A stretch of DNA of 64,000 nt from Chthoniobacter flavus (GTDB lineage Bacteria; Verrucomicrobiota; Verrucomicrobiia; Chthoniobacterales; Chthoniobacteraceae). The stretch is taken from contig CAMAUX010000021.1 in the NCBI GenBank assembly GCA_945861435.1, positions 1 to 64,000 of the forward strand. Reading direction: 5' to 3'. The stretch's first letter is position 1; each line of letters starts with the position of its first letter. The position numbers and the translations under genes were made by a program. The notes below the pieces were generated by a model, which ran no database searches, was not told the origin of the DNA, and was given only the letters and a program-made list of their open reading frames with translations. Positions 15,833 to 24,794 of the stretch are shown here, piece by piece.

Positions 15833-16702
15833 TCAGCCGGCCACGCCCACCCACCAACCCAGCGCCACCGGCCCCAGCGCGAGTCCCGGAACAAAAAGCA
15901 TCCCCTCCACCCACCACTCGTAGAAGCGCTCCGAACGCACACGCCCCAGCAGCCGCAGGAGCGCTCCCAAGTAAATCGCCGTCCACACACCCAGCAGGCC
16001 ATACGCTCCGCGCAACGGACCGGGCCCCCACACCGCAGCCCCAAACGCCCCGCCTGCGCAGCCCGCTGCGAGCACCATCAGCAGCACGCGAGTCCCCGCA
16101 TCTCCGAGCCTCATCGGCAGGCTGACCACCCCCGCCTCCGCGTCTCCCACCCGGTCACGCCAATCGCACACCACCATGTTGAAGAGCAGGAAAGCCCACG
16201 CCCACGCGAGGCTCCCCCAGAAGCGCAACCCAGACGGCACCGCCGCCCCATGCAGCAGGGGCAACCCCACCACCGAGCACAGCACGATAGTCGGCGCGAA
16301 GAATGTCTTGAGCACAGGCACCTCCTTGAAGCGCATACCAAGGAGCGCCCTCGAATAACTCAGACACACCGGCGCACCCACGATCACCGCAGCAAGCGTC
16401 CTCCAGTCGCCCTCAATCCACGGCACGATCACAAGCCCGCCTGCCGCCACCACCATCAACAACAACCGCACCTTCCTCAATTCCCGTCGGCCCGCGGTCC
16501 GAAGCGGCACGTTGAACACATCAGCCGGATCCTTTGAAAGCCGATCGGCATTGTACACAAGAAGCGCGCCCAATACCCACTGCGGCATCCATCGCTCGGC
16601 GTCCCACCCCAGCAACCAACACAGCGCCCAGCCAAACACCGCGATGCCGGCCGCGCCGTACATGTACAGCCCGTGCAACCAGCGCTCAAAAAAACGCAAC
16701 AT
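15833..16702 (-). CDS. UbiA-like prenyltransferase family membrane protein
   Basis: This 289-residue polytopic membrane protein has about eight hydrophobic helices. Two Asp-rich motifs sit in loops: 'VYNADRLSKDPADV' and 'CDWRDRVGDAEAG', the latter matching the second UbiA motif (DxxDxxGD). UbiA enzymes transfer isoprenyl chains to aromatic acceptors in quinone, haem or lipid synthesis; the first motif here is only partly canonical, so the substrate is open. The ATG at 16702 is chosen over a TTG at 16717. Its start lies inside the 3' end of the upstream small gene, overlapping by 17 bases, so the two are likely coupled. Confidence 0.75.
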   Translation of the reverse strand: MLRFFERWLHGLYMYGAAGIAVFGWALCWLLGWDAERWMPQWVLGALLVYNADRLSKDPADVFNVPLRTAGRRELRKVRLLLMVVAAGGLVIVPWIEGDWRTLAAVIVGAPVCLSYSRALLGMRFKEVPVLKTFFAPTIVLCSVVGLPLLHGAAVPSGLRFWGSLAWAWAFLLFNMVVCDWRDRVGDAEAGVVSLPMRLGDAGTRVLLMVLAAGCAGGAFGAAVWGPGPLRGAYGLLGVWTAIYLGALLRLLGRVRSERFYEWWVEGMLFVPGLALGPVALGWWVGVAG

Positions 16703-17174
16703 CGGCTTCCGGCTCAAACTCCAACTCCGCCTGCTCCACCTCGCTCAACTGCCACTTCCATGGCCAAGGCCCGCTCCGCTGCCAGTGGAACCGCGCCGGC
16801 TCTTTCCAGCGTTCCACCTCATCCAACGCAGCCTGCGCAATCGGCCCCCCGCTCCCCGTCAGCCGCAGTCGGCCAGCGACCACCACACCATCTGCAGCCC
16901 GCTCCAAAGCTCGCTCCTCCCATTCCACCCTCAGCACAAGAAACTGTCCGCAAACACCACGCGCGAACCGGATGAATTTCGCTTTGTCAACACGCCACCT
17001 GTCACGGTAATGATCCGATATCAGCGGCTCCACCACCCCCCATGCCCGCTTTTCCACCGCTCTCACCAACGCGGCCTGATGCCTCCTCACTTGACGCTCC
17101 GGACGCCATGCGTACGCGCATGCAACGACAAGCAGCGCAACGCCCGCCACAGCGACCAAGATGATTCTCCCCAT
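16686..17174 (-). CDS. Membrane-anchored hypothetical protein, NTF2-like fold possible
   Basis: This 162-residue protein has an N-terminal signal anchor ('IILVAVAGVALLVVACAYAW'). The rest is soluble, with 'VRAVEKRAWGVVEPLISDHYRDRWRV' and later strand-like blocks, a pattern seen in NTF2/SnoaL-like domains; this fold is a guess. It overlaps the UbiA-like gene downstream by 17 bases, suggesting a two-gene operon. The start at 17174 is preceded by GGAGGA with almost no spacing. It also overlaps the start of the divergent NUDIX gene by 14 bases, so either start could be slightly misplaced. Confidence 0.6.
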   Translation of the reverse strand: MGRIILVAVAGVALLVVACAYAWRPERQVRRHQAALVRAVEKRAWGVVEPLISDHYRDRWRVDKAKFIRFARGVCGQFLVLRVEWEERALERAADGVVVAGRLRLTGSGGPIAQAALDEVERWKEPARFHWQRSGPWPWKWQLSEVEQAELEFEPEADVAFF

Positions 17175-17628
17175 TCCTCCATCTAAGAGGAACCTCCGCC
17201 TCAGTGTCGCGGCCATTCTGCGCAATGCCAGCGGCCGGGTGCTCATCTGCGAACGCCTCGACGAACCCGGCTCATGGCAGTTTCCCCAAGGCAGCGTCGG
17301 CCGCACCGAATCCCTCGAGGACGCTCTGCGCCGCGAACTCTTCGAGGAAATCGCCATCCGCCCCGACTACTACCGCATCATCGTCGCCAAGGGCCCCTAC
17401 CACTACCTCTTCACCCGCCCGAAAAAAGGCTTCGACGGAAAGCAGCAGCACTACTTCCTCTGCGACTTCTTCGGACCGGACACGGCCATCAACGTCCAAA
17501 CCGAACACCCGGAATTCAGGAATCACCGCTGGATCCACCCCTCCGAGTTCCTCCTGCGATGGATCTCCTCCGCCAAGCAACCGGTCTATCGAAGCGTCTT
17601 CCAAGACTTCTTCGACCAAACGCTTTGA
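17161..17628 (+). CDS. NUDIX hydrolase (RppH-like)
   Basis: This 155-residue protein contains a NUDIX box: 'GSVGRTESLEDALRRELFEE', with G-x5-E-x7-REL-x-EE; the usual final Gly is Ala here ('EEIAI'). The block 'WQFPQGSVGRTES' resembles RppH and diadenosine polyphosphate hydrolases, which act on 5'-triphosphate RNA or Ap4A. It is cytoplasmic with no signal. The ATG at 17161 precedes the first strand 'LRLSVAAILRNASGRVLIC'. It is divergent from, and overlaps by 14 bases, the small anchored protein gene. Confidence 0.87.
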   Translation: MILPIPPSKRNLRLSVAAILRNASGRVLICERLDEPGSWQFPQGSVGRTESLEDALRRELFEEIAIRPDYYRIIVAKGPYHYLFTRPKKGFDGKQQHYFLCDFFGPDTAINVQTEHPEFRNHRWIHPSEFLLRWISSAKQPVYRSVFQDFFDQTL

Positions 17629-17738
17629 ACCAAGCAGGAGCCTTCCTGCAGGCTCACGGCGCATTCCGGAACCGCCGTCCGTTGACCAATGCGCGAGTCG
17701 CACCCCCTTCCCAGTTGCTTTCCCGACCGGCATCGATA

Positions 17739-18287
17739 ATGTCAGTCCACATGAAATTGGTGCGCTGGAAGCGCTTTACCTGGAACCTGAAGCAACTTCC
17801 CCCGCTTCCCCGCCCCCTGCCCTCGCACTTCCAACTGCGCGGCGCCGACCGCAGCGAGCAGGAGCCCGTCACCAAGCTCATCCTCAGCTGCCTCGCCCTC
17901 CACAATGCATGGGGCGACTCCATGCGCTTGTTCCAGCAGCGCCTCGACCGCCATCTCGAGGCCCTCTTCCGCTCCCAGGACGTCCCGGCCCTCGTCATCA
18001 GCCACGGCCAGCGCATCATCGCCGCCTCCGCCATCGCCCCCTTCCCAAGCTTCGACAACCACCTCGTCTCCGGACCCTGCGTCCTCATCGAATACCACAA
18101 TCGCGGCCTCGGCACCGTCCTCCTCCACTCCTGCCTCCACCGCCTTCATCACATGGGTCTCGACCAAGCCCACGGCGTCACCATGGCAAACGCCACCGCA
18201 GCGCGCTTCCTTTACACCAAGTTCGGATCCACCTCCGTCGATTGCGATTACGACGCCACCGCGGACGAAGACGACGAGACCCATTGA
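17739..18287 (+). CDS. GNAT-like acetyltransferase family protein
   Basis: This 182-residue protein (178 from a second ATG at 17751) has a GNAT-type acyl-CoA block: '[20 protein letters not shown]', where R-G-x-G-T fits motif A, then '[18 protein letters not shown]', a typical beta5-alpha4 end. The N-terminal 60 residues are less typical. The acceptor is unknown. It sits 110 bases after the NUDIX gene and 103 bases before the ATP-grasp gene, all on the plus strand. This suggests a shared unit with the ATP-grasp/Alpha-E pair, though that is inference. The C-terminus is strongly acidic. Confidence 0.65.
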   Translation: MSVHMKLVRWKRFTWNLKQLPPLPRPLPSHFQLRGADRSEQEPVTKLILSCLALHNAWGDSMRLFQQRLDRHLEALFRSQDVPALVISHGQRIIAASAIAPFPSFDNHLVSGPCVLIEYHNRGLGTVLLHSCLHRLHHMGLDQAHGVTMANATAARFLYTKFGSTSVDCDYDATADEDDETH

Positions 18288-18390
18288 TCCGCTGACCTCC
18301 ATCTTCCCCTCCCACCCCAACCCCTTTCCCCCCCCAGCACTCCCGGAACAGACAGTCCACTCCACCACAAACAGCGCCCTCCACATCCCC

Positions 18391-19842
18391 ATGCCAAACC
18401 GCTTCCAGAGCTACGAAGTCGGAGATTTCTTCGACGAAATGTTCGCAGGCACAGGCAACCCACGGGACCACTACCAGACGCTGTTCAACCGCTTCGGCCA
18501 ACTCACGGACGCCGAGTTCCAGAAGCGCAACGCCCTCGCCTCCCAGTCCTTCATCAATCAGGGCATCACCTTCACCGTCTACTCAGACGACAAAGGCACT
18601 GAGCGCATCATGCCCTTCGACCCCATCCCGCGCATCATCCCACAGCGCGAATGGGAACTCGTCGAACGCGGCCTCATCCAGCGCATCACCGCCCTCAACC
18701 TCTTCCTCAAAGACCTCTACCACGACCAGCACATCCTCAAGGAAAAGATCATCCCCGCCGAGGTCGTCCAGAGTGCCAAAAACTTCCGCCCAGAACTCAT
18801 GGGCTTCGACGTCCCCAAAGACGTCTACATCCACATCTGCGGCACGGACCTGATCCGCGATCGCGACGGCAATTACCTCGTCCTCGAGGACAACGGCCGC
18901 TGCCCCTCCGGCGTCAGCTACGTGCTCACCAACCGGCAGGTCATGAAGCGCGTCTTCCCGGGCCTCTTTGCCGACCACCGCGTTCGCTCCGTCGATCACT
19001 ACGGCCCCGAGCTCCTCAACCTTCTGCGCTACGTCGCCCCGCGCAACTGCCCTAACCCCGCCGATCCCACCGTCGTCCTCCTCACCCCGGGCATCTACAA
19101 CTCCGCCTACTTCGAACACTCCTTCCTCGCCCGCACCATGGGCATCGAAATCGTCGTCGGCCAGGACCTCGTCGTCAAAGATGACGTCGTCTACATGAAG
19201 ACCACCAAGGGCCTGCGCCGCGTCGACGTCATCTACCGCCGCCTCGACGACGACTTCCTCGACCCACTCGCCTTCCGCAAGGACTCCGTCCTCGGCGTCC
19301 CCGGCCTCTTCAACGCCTACCGCAGGGGCAACGTAAACCTCGCCAACGCCATCGGCACCGGCGTCGCCGACGACAAGGTCATGTACTACTTCGTCCCGGC
19401 CATGATCCGCTTCTACCTGCAGCAGGAGCCCATCCTCGCCAACGTCCCCACCCATCTCACCATGTTCGAAAAGGACCGCGCCTACGTGCTCGACCACCTC
19501 CACGAACTCGTCGTCAAAAGCGCCAACGAAAGCGGCGGCTACGGCATGCTCATGGGCCCGCAAGCCTCCGCCTCTGAGATCGAGGGCTTTCGCAAAGCCA
19601 TCCTCCACGACCCGCGCAATTACGTCGCGCAACCCGTCGTCTCCCTCTCCCGCAGCCCCAGCTGTTGCAACGGCTCCATCGAGGGCCGTCACATCGACCT
19701 CCGCCCCTACATCCTCTACGGCGAAAAAACCACCATCATCCCAGGCGGCCTCACCCGTGTCGCCCTCCGCAAGGGCTCCCTTGTCGTGAACAGCTCCCAG
19801 GGCGGGGGCAGCAAGGACACCTGGGTCGTCGACGAAGACTAA
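18391..19842 (+). CDS. Circularly permuted ATP-grasp type 2 protein
   Basis: This 483-residue protein matches the DUF404/DUF407 circularly permuted ATP-grasp family. Recognisable blocks are '[20 protein letters not shown]', '[19 protein letters not shown]', '[20 protein letters not shown]' and '[14 protein letters not shown]', with the late '[20 protein letters not shown]'. Members ligate a carboxylate to an amine with ATP, and are thought to build small peptides. It is followed after 5 bases by the Alpha-E gene, its usual partner. The ATG at 18391 ('MPNRFQSYE') is chosen because family members start near there. It is cytoplasmic. Confidence 0.92.
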   Translation: MPNRFQSYEVGDFFDEMFAGTGNPRDHYQTLFNRFGQLTDAEFQKRNALASQSFINQGITFTVYSDDKGTERIMPFDPIPRIIPQREWELVERGLIQRITALNLFLKDLYHDQHILKEKIIPAEVVQSAKNFRPELMGFDVPKDVYIHICGTDLIRDRDGNYLVLEDNGRCPSGVSYVLTNRQVMKRVFPGLFADHRVRSVDHYGPELLNLLRYVAPRNCPNPADPTVVLLTPGIYNSAYFEHSFLARTMGIEIVVGQDLVVKDDVVYMKTTKGLRRVDVIYRRLDDDFLDPLAFRKDSVLGVPGLFNAYRRGNVNLANAIGTGVADDKVMYYFVPAMIRFYLQQEPILANVPTHLTMFEKDRAYVLDHLHELVVKSANESGGYGMLMGPQASASEIEGFRKAILHDPRNYVAQPVVSLSRSPSCCNGSIEGRHIDLRPYILYGEKTTIIPGGLTRVALRKGSLVVNSSQGGGSKDTWVVDED

Positions 19843-19847
19843 ATCCC

Positions 19848-20807
19848 ATGCTCTCACGCGTCGCAGACTCCCTTTACTGGCTCAGCCGCTACATCGAGCG
19901 CGCTGAAAACAACGCCCGCATCCTGGACGTCAACATCCAGCTCACACTCGACTCCGAACACGCCGGCGCCGCACAGGAACGCGCCGACTGGCTCCCCATC
20001 CTCGCCACCCTCGAGGACCTCGCGCAGTTCGACCAGCAGTACGACGCGCTCAACGCCGCCACCGTCTGCGAACACCTCACCTTCTCCCCGGCCAATCCCA
20101 ATTCCATCCTCTCCTGCGTCGCTGCAGCCCGCGAAAACGCACGCACCGTCCGCGAATACATCTCCAGCGAGATGTGGGAGCGCATCAACAGCCTCTACCT
20201 CTGGCTCAACTCCGACGCCGCACGCGAACTCTACCGCGACAGCGCCATCGACCTCTACCGCCAGATCGTCGACCACTCCCACCAATTCAACGGCACCACC
20301 GACGCCACCCTCACCCAAGTCGAAGGCTGGAACTTCCTCCAAGTCGGCAAGTTCCTCGAACGCGCGGACGCCGCCTCCCGCATCATCGACCTCAAGTACC
20401 ACATCCTCCTCCCCCACGGCGAACAGGTCGGCGGCACCGTCGACAACGTCCAGTGGCAGGCCGTCCTCAAGTCCTGCAGCGGCTTTGAGGCTTACCAAAA
20501 ACTCTACACCGGCGTCGTCAGCCCGGCGTCCGTCGCCGAATTCCTCATCCTCCACGAAAGCTTCCCGCGCTCCATCCTCTTCTGCGTCGACCACCTCGAC
20601 GCCGCTCTCCACCGCATCAGCGGCAGCGAACGCACCAAGTTCGCCAACCCCGCCGAACGCCTCTCCGGAAGACTCCTCTCCGACATCCACTACGCCACCG
20701 TCGCCGACATCTTCGCCTCGGGCCTCCACCAGTGGCTCGACAGCCTCCAGCTCCGCCTCATCGAGGTTGGCGCCACCATGCGCTCCCAATTCTGCACCTG
20801 GCAGTAG
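19848..20807 (+). CDS. Alpha-E domain protein (DUF403)
   Basis: This 319-residue all-helical protein opens with 'MLSRVADSLYWLSRYIERAE', the signature of the Alpha-E family. Other conserved parts are 'REYISSEMWERINSLYLWL' and 'FLILHESFPRSILFCVDHL'. Its biochemical role is not known; it always travels with the circularly permuted ATP-grasp protein, often with a transglutaminase-like protease and a proteasome-like hydrolase. Here neither of those follows: the next gene is RpiB. The start is only 5 bases after the ATP-grasp stop codon, so co-translation is likely. Confidence 0.92.
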   Translation: MLSRVADSLYWLSRYIERAENNARILDVNIQLTLDSEHAGAAQERADWLPILATLEDLAQFDQQYDALNAATVCEHLTFSPANPNSILSCVAAARENARTVREYISSEMWERINSLYLWLNSDAARELYRDSAIDLYRQIVDHSHQFNGTTDATLTQVEGWNFLQVGKFLERADAASRIIDLKYHILLPHGEQVGGTVDNVQWQAVLKSCSGFEAYQKLYTGVVSPASVAEFLILHESFPRSILFCVDHLDAALHRISGSERTKFANPAERLSGRLLSDIHYATVADIFASGLHQWLDSLQLRLIEVGATMRSQFCTWQ

Positions 20808-21077
20808 CAGAACCGCTCCCCACCGAAAGCAGCCCACGGTGATGGGAACGCCGGATTGCTCGCGAGAAAGATCCGCTCCAAACCCGCAACGCGATCCGCT
20901 CCATTAACTGGCGGAGGCATAAGAGCCAAGACGGTGGTGACCGCAGTCCGCAACGCGGACACAGGGAACCACCGGACTGCATTTCTCCAGACGATGCGCA
21001 CCGAGCAGGGTCGACCCTCTTATCTAAATGCCATCCAAGCCTGACACCGCGGCCCCCTGCTGACATATGCTGCCCCC

Positions 21078-21896
21078 GTGAAGATCTCCATCGCATCGGA
21101 TCACGCCGGCTACCGTTACAAACAGCTCATCGCGGAATTCCTGACGAAACTCGGCCACGAGGTGCACGACTTCGGAACGGACTCCGAGGAGCCAGTCGAC
21201 TACCCGCGCTTCATTGGCCCGGCGGCACAGGCCGTTTCTGCGGGCAAGTGCGAGGCTGGAGTGGTGCTTGGGGGATCCGGCAACGGGGAGGCCATCGCTG
21301 CCAACAAGGTGGACGGCATCCGCTGTGCGGTGTGCTGGTCGGTCGAGTCCGCGCAACTCGCGCGCCGCCATAACAACGCGAACATGATCGCCCTCGGCCA
21401 GCGCACCATGCCGCCAGACACCGCACTCGCCATCGTCGCCGCATGGCTCGACACCCCGTTTGAAGGAGGACGTCATGCACCCCGCCTCAGCGAGATCGCG
21501 GGGATCGAGGCTTCAGCGAGCAAGGAGTCACCAACATTCGGAATTCACGAGAAGACACTCCTGATCCGGCCGGAGTTCCTCAACCATCACGGCGGGCTCT
21601 TCGGTGGATACATGATGGAATGGGCTGATGACATGGCCTTCAACGCAGCGTCGCTCTCGTTTCATGGCGCGGCGTTTGTCACCCGGCGCTTTGACGCCTT
21701 CGACTTTATTTCGTCGGTGCGCAGTGGCGACATCATCAAAATCTACGCCCGCGTGGAGGCGGTCGGATCCACCTCGTGCCGCGTGGCAGTCTGGTGCCTG
21801 AACGCGCGCACGGAGGCTCAGGTGTTCCGCACGGAGGCGGTGATGGTCAACATCGACGGCTCGGGTAAAAAAGCACCCATCCCCGGCCGGCATTAG
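21078..21896 (+). CDS. RpiB-type isomerase fused to a hotdog thioesterase
   Basis: This 272-residue protein has two domains. Residues 1-150 are ribose-5-phosphate isomerase B-like: 'IASDHAGYRYKQLI', 'VVLGGSGNGEAIAANKVDG', 'RRHNNANMIALG'. The GSGNGE form (Glu71) is the actinobacterial type that uses Glu rather than Cys as base. Residues 155-272 are a hotdog acyl-CoA thioesterase-like domain with 'LNHHGGLFGGYMMEWADDMA' and 'FDFISSVRSGDIIKIYARVE'. Each domain is full length. The start is GTG at 21078. No stop or frameshift separates the two halves. The combination links sugar phosphate isomerisation to thioester hydrolysis with no obvious shared pathway. Confidence 0.88.
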   Translation: MKISIASDHAGYRYKQLIAEFLTKLGHEVHDFGTDSEEPVDYPRFIGPAAQAVSAGKCEAGVVLGGSGNGEAIAANKVDGIRCAVCWSVESAQLARRHNNANMIALGQRTMPPDTALAIVAAWLDTPFEGGRHAPRLSEIAGIEASASKESPTFGIHEKTLLIRPEFLNHHGGLFGGYMMEWADDMAFNAASLSFHGAAFVTRRFDAFDFISSVRSGDIIKIYARVEAVGSTSCRVAVWCLNARTEAQVFRTEAVMVNIDGSGKKAPIPGRH

Positions 21897-22472
21897 TTAC
21901 CCGGCTATTTACTCCTAAATGCGGCGATGAAAACTTGTCGGATCTGATGTGAGTTTCTGTGGAAACGGAATTTGCAGCTTAAAATCATCCCGTTTCAAGC
22001 TCACCCGCTGGATCAGTCTCTTTGAACGATCTTCAAAGCCTGTAACGACGTGGCTGTTACCCTCAAGCACCCAGGCACCGATAGGACTCAGCAGTCGCCT
22101 GAACCCGGAGAGTTCCCAATGGCCCACGGAACGCACTGAATGCACGGACCACGCAACAGACTCTCAGCCCCCTCATTCCCCCACATTCCTTCCGTGCCGT
22201 CCGTGATTCCGTGGGCCGTCCATTCACGTTTTTAGGTTAATACTCGCGGTAATTATGGGGAGCACGGAGCGTCTCGGTGCCCCGCGAACGACGGATGAAG
22301 CCGATGCGCACTCCCCAAACTTCACCAAGTCGACCCGCGCGGCCGCTGGTTTTTGCGGCCCTCATTAGTCACCCGGGGGCTGGAGCACGCCCCGGATTTC
22401 ACGCCTTGCGCGCATCGCAACGCGGTCTCGCTGGGGAACGCTCGCGCCCCACCGCGGCCCCATGGGCCCGAC
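21897..22472. other. 576-bp intergenic region with an inverted repeat, no gene seen
   Basis: No family-supported coding sequence was found in any frame. The region contains the inverted repeat described separately at 22121-22217 and a short GGCCGC/GCGGCC hairpin near 22340. It separates the RpiB fusion gene from the convergent histidine kinase gene. Confidence 0.55.
22121..22217. repeat. Inverted repeat with 11-bp perfect termini
   Basis: GGCCCACGGAA at 22121-22131 is the exact reverse complement of TTCCGTGGGCC at 22207-22217. Inside both ends are further related CACGGA words, so the arms match imperfectly for about 25 bases. The 97-bp total and intergenic position fit a REP/MITE-like non-autonomous repeat. 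A similar unit built on GGCCCACGGA is common in environmental bacterial genomes, from memory. Confidence 0.6.
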
Positions 22473-23600
22473 TCAAAAAAGCTGCAGCTGCGGCGTCCGC
22501 TCCACCGGAGAGGGCGCCCCTGCGACCACGCGGGGATCCACCGGAAGCAGGCACGTGACTGTCGTTCCCCGGCTGGGCTCGGACTCGAAGTGGAGTTCGG
22601 CCCCGAGCGCCTTGGTGCGGTACTGCAGGTTGAGCAGCCCCATTCCGCCCCGGAGCCGATCGGCCTCCTTCAAACCGCGCCCGTTGTCGCGCACGCGGAG
22701 ATGGAGGAGCCCCTTCTGCACCTCAAGGCTGAGGACGATCTCCGAGGCACCCGCATGCTTGAGCGCATTGCGCACAGCCTCCTGAGCGATGCGGTAGAGG
22801 TGAAGGGACACATCGGGCGCAAGGTCCACCCAGCTTGGGCTGCGCAGTCTGCACGGCACCATCACGCTGGTCCGAGTCGTGAGTTCCTCCAACGCCGCCA
22901 CCAGTCCGTGCTCCGCCTGGAGCGAGACGGGATGCAGACCCTTGGCCAGATCGCGCGCCTGAAGGATGGCCCCTTTCATCAAGTCCACCACTTGCTGCGC
23001 CCGCTCCGCCTCGGGTGCACCCCGCCGGGAGAGGCTCACCGCCAGCACCTGCGCCAGCATCGCCGTACCCGTAAGCTGCTGGCAGATGCCATCGTGCAGA
23101 TCCTGTCCAAGCCGTTCCCGCTCGGTTTCCTCCGCTTCCGCCAGCGCCACCTCCAGACGCCTGCGCTCCACGAGTTGCTGCTCGAGCAGATTCACCGCCT
23201 GCGAAAGTTCCACCGTCCGCTCCACCACACGGCGCTCCATTTCCTCGCTCCGCCGGCGGGCCGCATCCTGCTCGTAGGCCGCGCTGGAAAGCACGCGGAC
23301 CACCACCATGAACCCGGCATCCCCTCCAAACGGCAGAACCATGCAACGCACGGCAAGACGCGAGCCATCCCTGTGACGCACCTGCAACTCACCCTGCGAA
23401 TCCCCAGCCCGCGGGTTGCAAAGAAACGTGTGCCATGATTGCCCAAGGAACTCCTTCGTCCCGTACCCCAACAGCCGGCGGACCCCCTCGTTCCAGCCGC
23501 GTACCGTGCCATCTTCGTCGATTCGCACAAATGCGTAACCCTCGACCCGGTCGAGAACCCGCGTCCATTCGTCCACCGACGGCCCCGCAGAACTTTCCAT
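22473..23600 (-). CDS. PAS-domain sensor histidine kinase, NarL/DesK type
   Basis: This cytoplasmic-looking kinase of about 375 residues has a PAS domain at 10-105 ('YAFVRIDEDGTVRGWNEGVR', 'LLGYGTKEFLGQSW'), a coiled linker at 110-160, and a HisKA_3 dimerisation box 'RERLGQDLHDGICQQL' with phospho-accepting His169. The HATPase domain shows 'AQEAVRNALKHAGAS' and 'RVRDNGRGL'. No membrane helices are seen, so it senses an internal signal. Its response regulator (expected NarL/FixJ type) is not in the neighbourhood. The ATG at 23600 is used; a GTG at 23678 would add 26 residues of Pro/Ser-rich leader. Confidence 0.88.
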   Translation of the reverse strand: MESSAGPSVDEWTRVLDRVEGYAFVRIDEDGTVRGWNEGVRRLLGYGTKEFLGQSWHTFLCNPRAGDSQGELQVRHRDGSRLAVRCMVLPFGGDAGFMVVVRVLSSAAYEQDAARRRSEEMERRVVERTVELSQAVNLLEQQLVERRRLEVALAEAEETERERLGQDLHDGICQQLTGTAMLAQVLAVSLSRRGAPEAERAQQVVDLMKGAILQARDLAKGLHPVSLQAEHGLVAALEELTTRTSVMVPCRLRSPSWVDLAPDVSLHLYRIAQEAVRNALKHAGASEIVLSLEVQKGLLHLRVRDNGRGLKEADRLRGGMGLLNLQYRTKALGAELHFESEPSRGTTVTCLLPVDPRVVAGAPSPVERTPQLQLF

Positions 23601-23855
23601 GACATAGGATGGGGGAATCGACTCAGAAACAGGCTCGGCGGAATGGGGAGGGGCGGGGTTCAGCGGTTCGGTATGCACGCCCTAGGTAGCTAGCAACACG
23701 GCCATCCACACTCCAACCCACTCCCGACTCCGACCATCAGCCGGGGGTTCACCCTGAGGCAGGAGACGCGCGGTCCCCTCCCCGCTTGCGTTGCGAGCGA
23801 GTGCGGATCCACCTTTCTCACCCCCTACGCCTCACCCCTACACACCCCCTACGCC

Positions 23856-24308
23856 ATGCGCGCCGTACTTCAACGAGTCAGCTCCGCCTCCGTCTCCGTC
23901 GACCAGCAGATCGTCGGCGCCATCGGACGCGGCCTCCTCGTCCTCGTCGGTAAGCAGGAGGGGGACTCCGACGACGACCTCGAGTGGCTCGCCAAAAAGA
24001 TCCTCGGAGTCCGCCTTTTTGCAGATACGGAGGGAGAGATGCGCCTCGCCGTCGCTGAAATAGCAGGTGAGTTGCTCGTCGTCAGCCAGTTCACCCTCCT
24101 CGCGTCGACCCGCAAGGGGACACGCCCCAGTTGGCACCGGGCCGCACGACCCGACGACGCGCGCCCCCTCTACGAGCGCTTCGTGCAACGCCTCGGCGCA
24201 CTGCACGGAAGCCCCGTCCAGACCGGCCGCTTCGGCGCCATGATGCAGGTGGCGTCCGTCAACGACGGCCCGGTGACCGTCATCATCGACAGCCGCCTGC
24301 GCGAATAG
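23856..24308 (+). CDS. dtd: D-aminoacyl-tRNA deacylase
   Basis: This 150-residue protein matches DTD from end to end: start 'MRAVLQRVSSASVSVD', catalytic 'SQFTLLASTRKGTRPSW' and the cross-subunit 'SVNDGPVTVIID' near the C-terminus (N-x-GPVT motif). It hydrolyses D-aminoacyl-tRNA as a homodimer, preventing D-amino acids from entering protein. The length is normal for the family. The ATG at 23856 is canonical. The stop codon at 24306-24308 lies only 8 bases before the first 115-bp direct repeat. Confidence 0.95.
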   Translation: MRAVLQRVSSASVSVDQQIVGAIGRGLLVLVGKQEGDSDDDLEWLAKKILGVRLFADTEGEMRLAVAEIAGELLVVSQFTLLASTRKGTRPSWHRAARPDDARPLYERFVQRLGALHGSPVQTGRFGAMMQVASVNDGPVTVIIDSRLRE

Positions 24309-24316
24309 GGCAGGCC

Positions 24317-24431
24317 TTCCGCCGCGGGTTCTCACACCACGGCACAACGGCACCAAGGGGAATGAGGGTCCGCGATGCGGCGGTCGGCGACGCGCTCCAG
24401 TCCCTGCCCGTCCCAACAACCTCGCGCCCCT
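24317..24431 (+). repeat. 115-bp direct repeat, copy 1
   Basis: This segment matches 26478-26592 over 115 bases with five mismatches and no gaps. It begins TTCCGCCGCGGGTTCTCAC and ends at CTCGCGCCCCT. It lies 8 bases after the stop codon of dtd. Together with copy 2 it brackets a 2.05-kb block that holds a reverse-transcriptase remnant and an orphan gene. An internal part (CACGGCACAACGGCACC) resembles the hairpin repeat at 26385-26475. Confidence 0.9.
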
Positions 24432-24794
24432 GATTCGCACTAGGCTTTCGAGGCTTTAGGGACAGGCAATCCACGCATCTCCCACCCCATGCACGCCCCG
24501 GCAGAACATCTCCACATACGAATAAAGTGCGCAGTGTGCGCGATGCTTCCCTGCACCATTCTCGACCCGAGCGGTATCGTCCAAACCACGGGTCGGTGGC
24601 GCCTCCATCATTCCAGCCGGTAGTCGCCCCCCTGCGAGCATCCTTCAATCCCCCTGCGAGAGGAGTCGATCCAAAGGGCCGTCCCTCGCGTGCGTTCTGG
24701 ACCGCTTCGTCGGCGAGTGCATCCAATCGTCCCGCAGCCACATCCTCTTCGATCTGTAGAGTAGGGGGCGCTACGTGAGGGGACCGCCCAGAAG
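24432..24794. other. Non-coding stretch before the maturase remnant
   Basis: No family-supported coding sequence lies between direct repeat copy 1 and the maturase remnant. If a group II intron once inserted here, this stretch would cover its missing 5' part, but I see no convincing intron 5' end (GTGYG motif) or RNA domains. A GTGCGC-rich spot near 24530 is too short to count. Confidence 0.45.

Noticed and set aside
24432-24794. Possible group II intron 5' region
   Set aside because: No GTGYG start, EBS or domain structure could be recognised, and no domain V follows the maturase remnant, so an intron RNA is not claimed.
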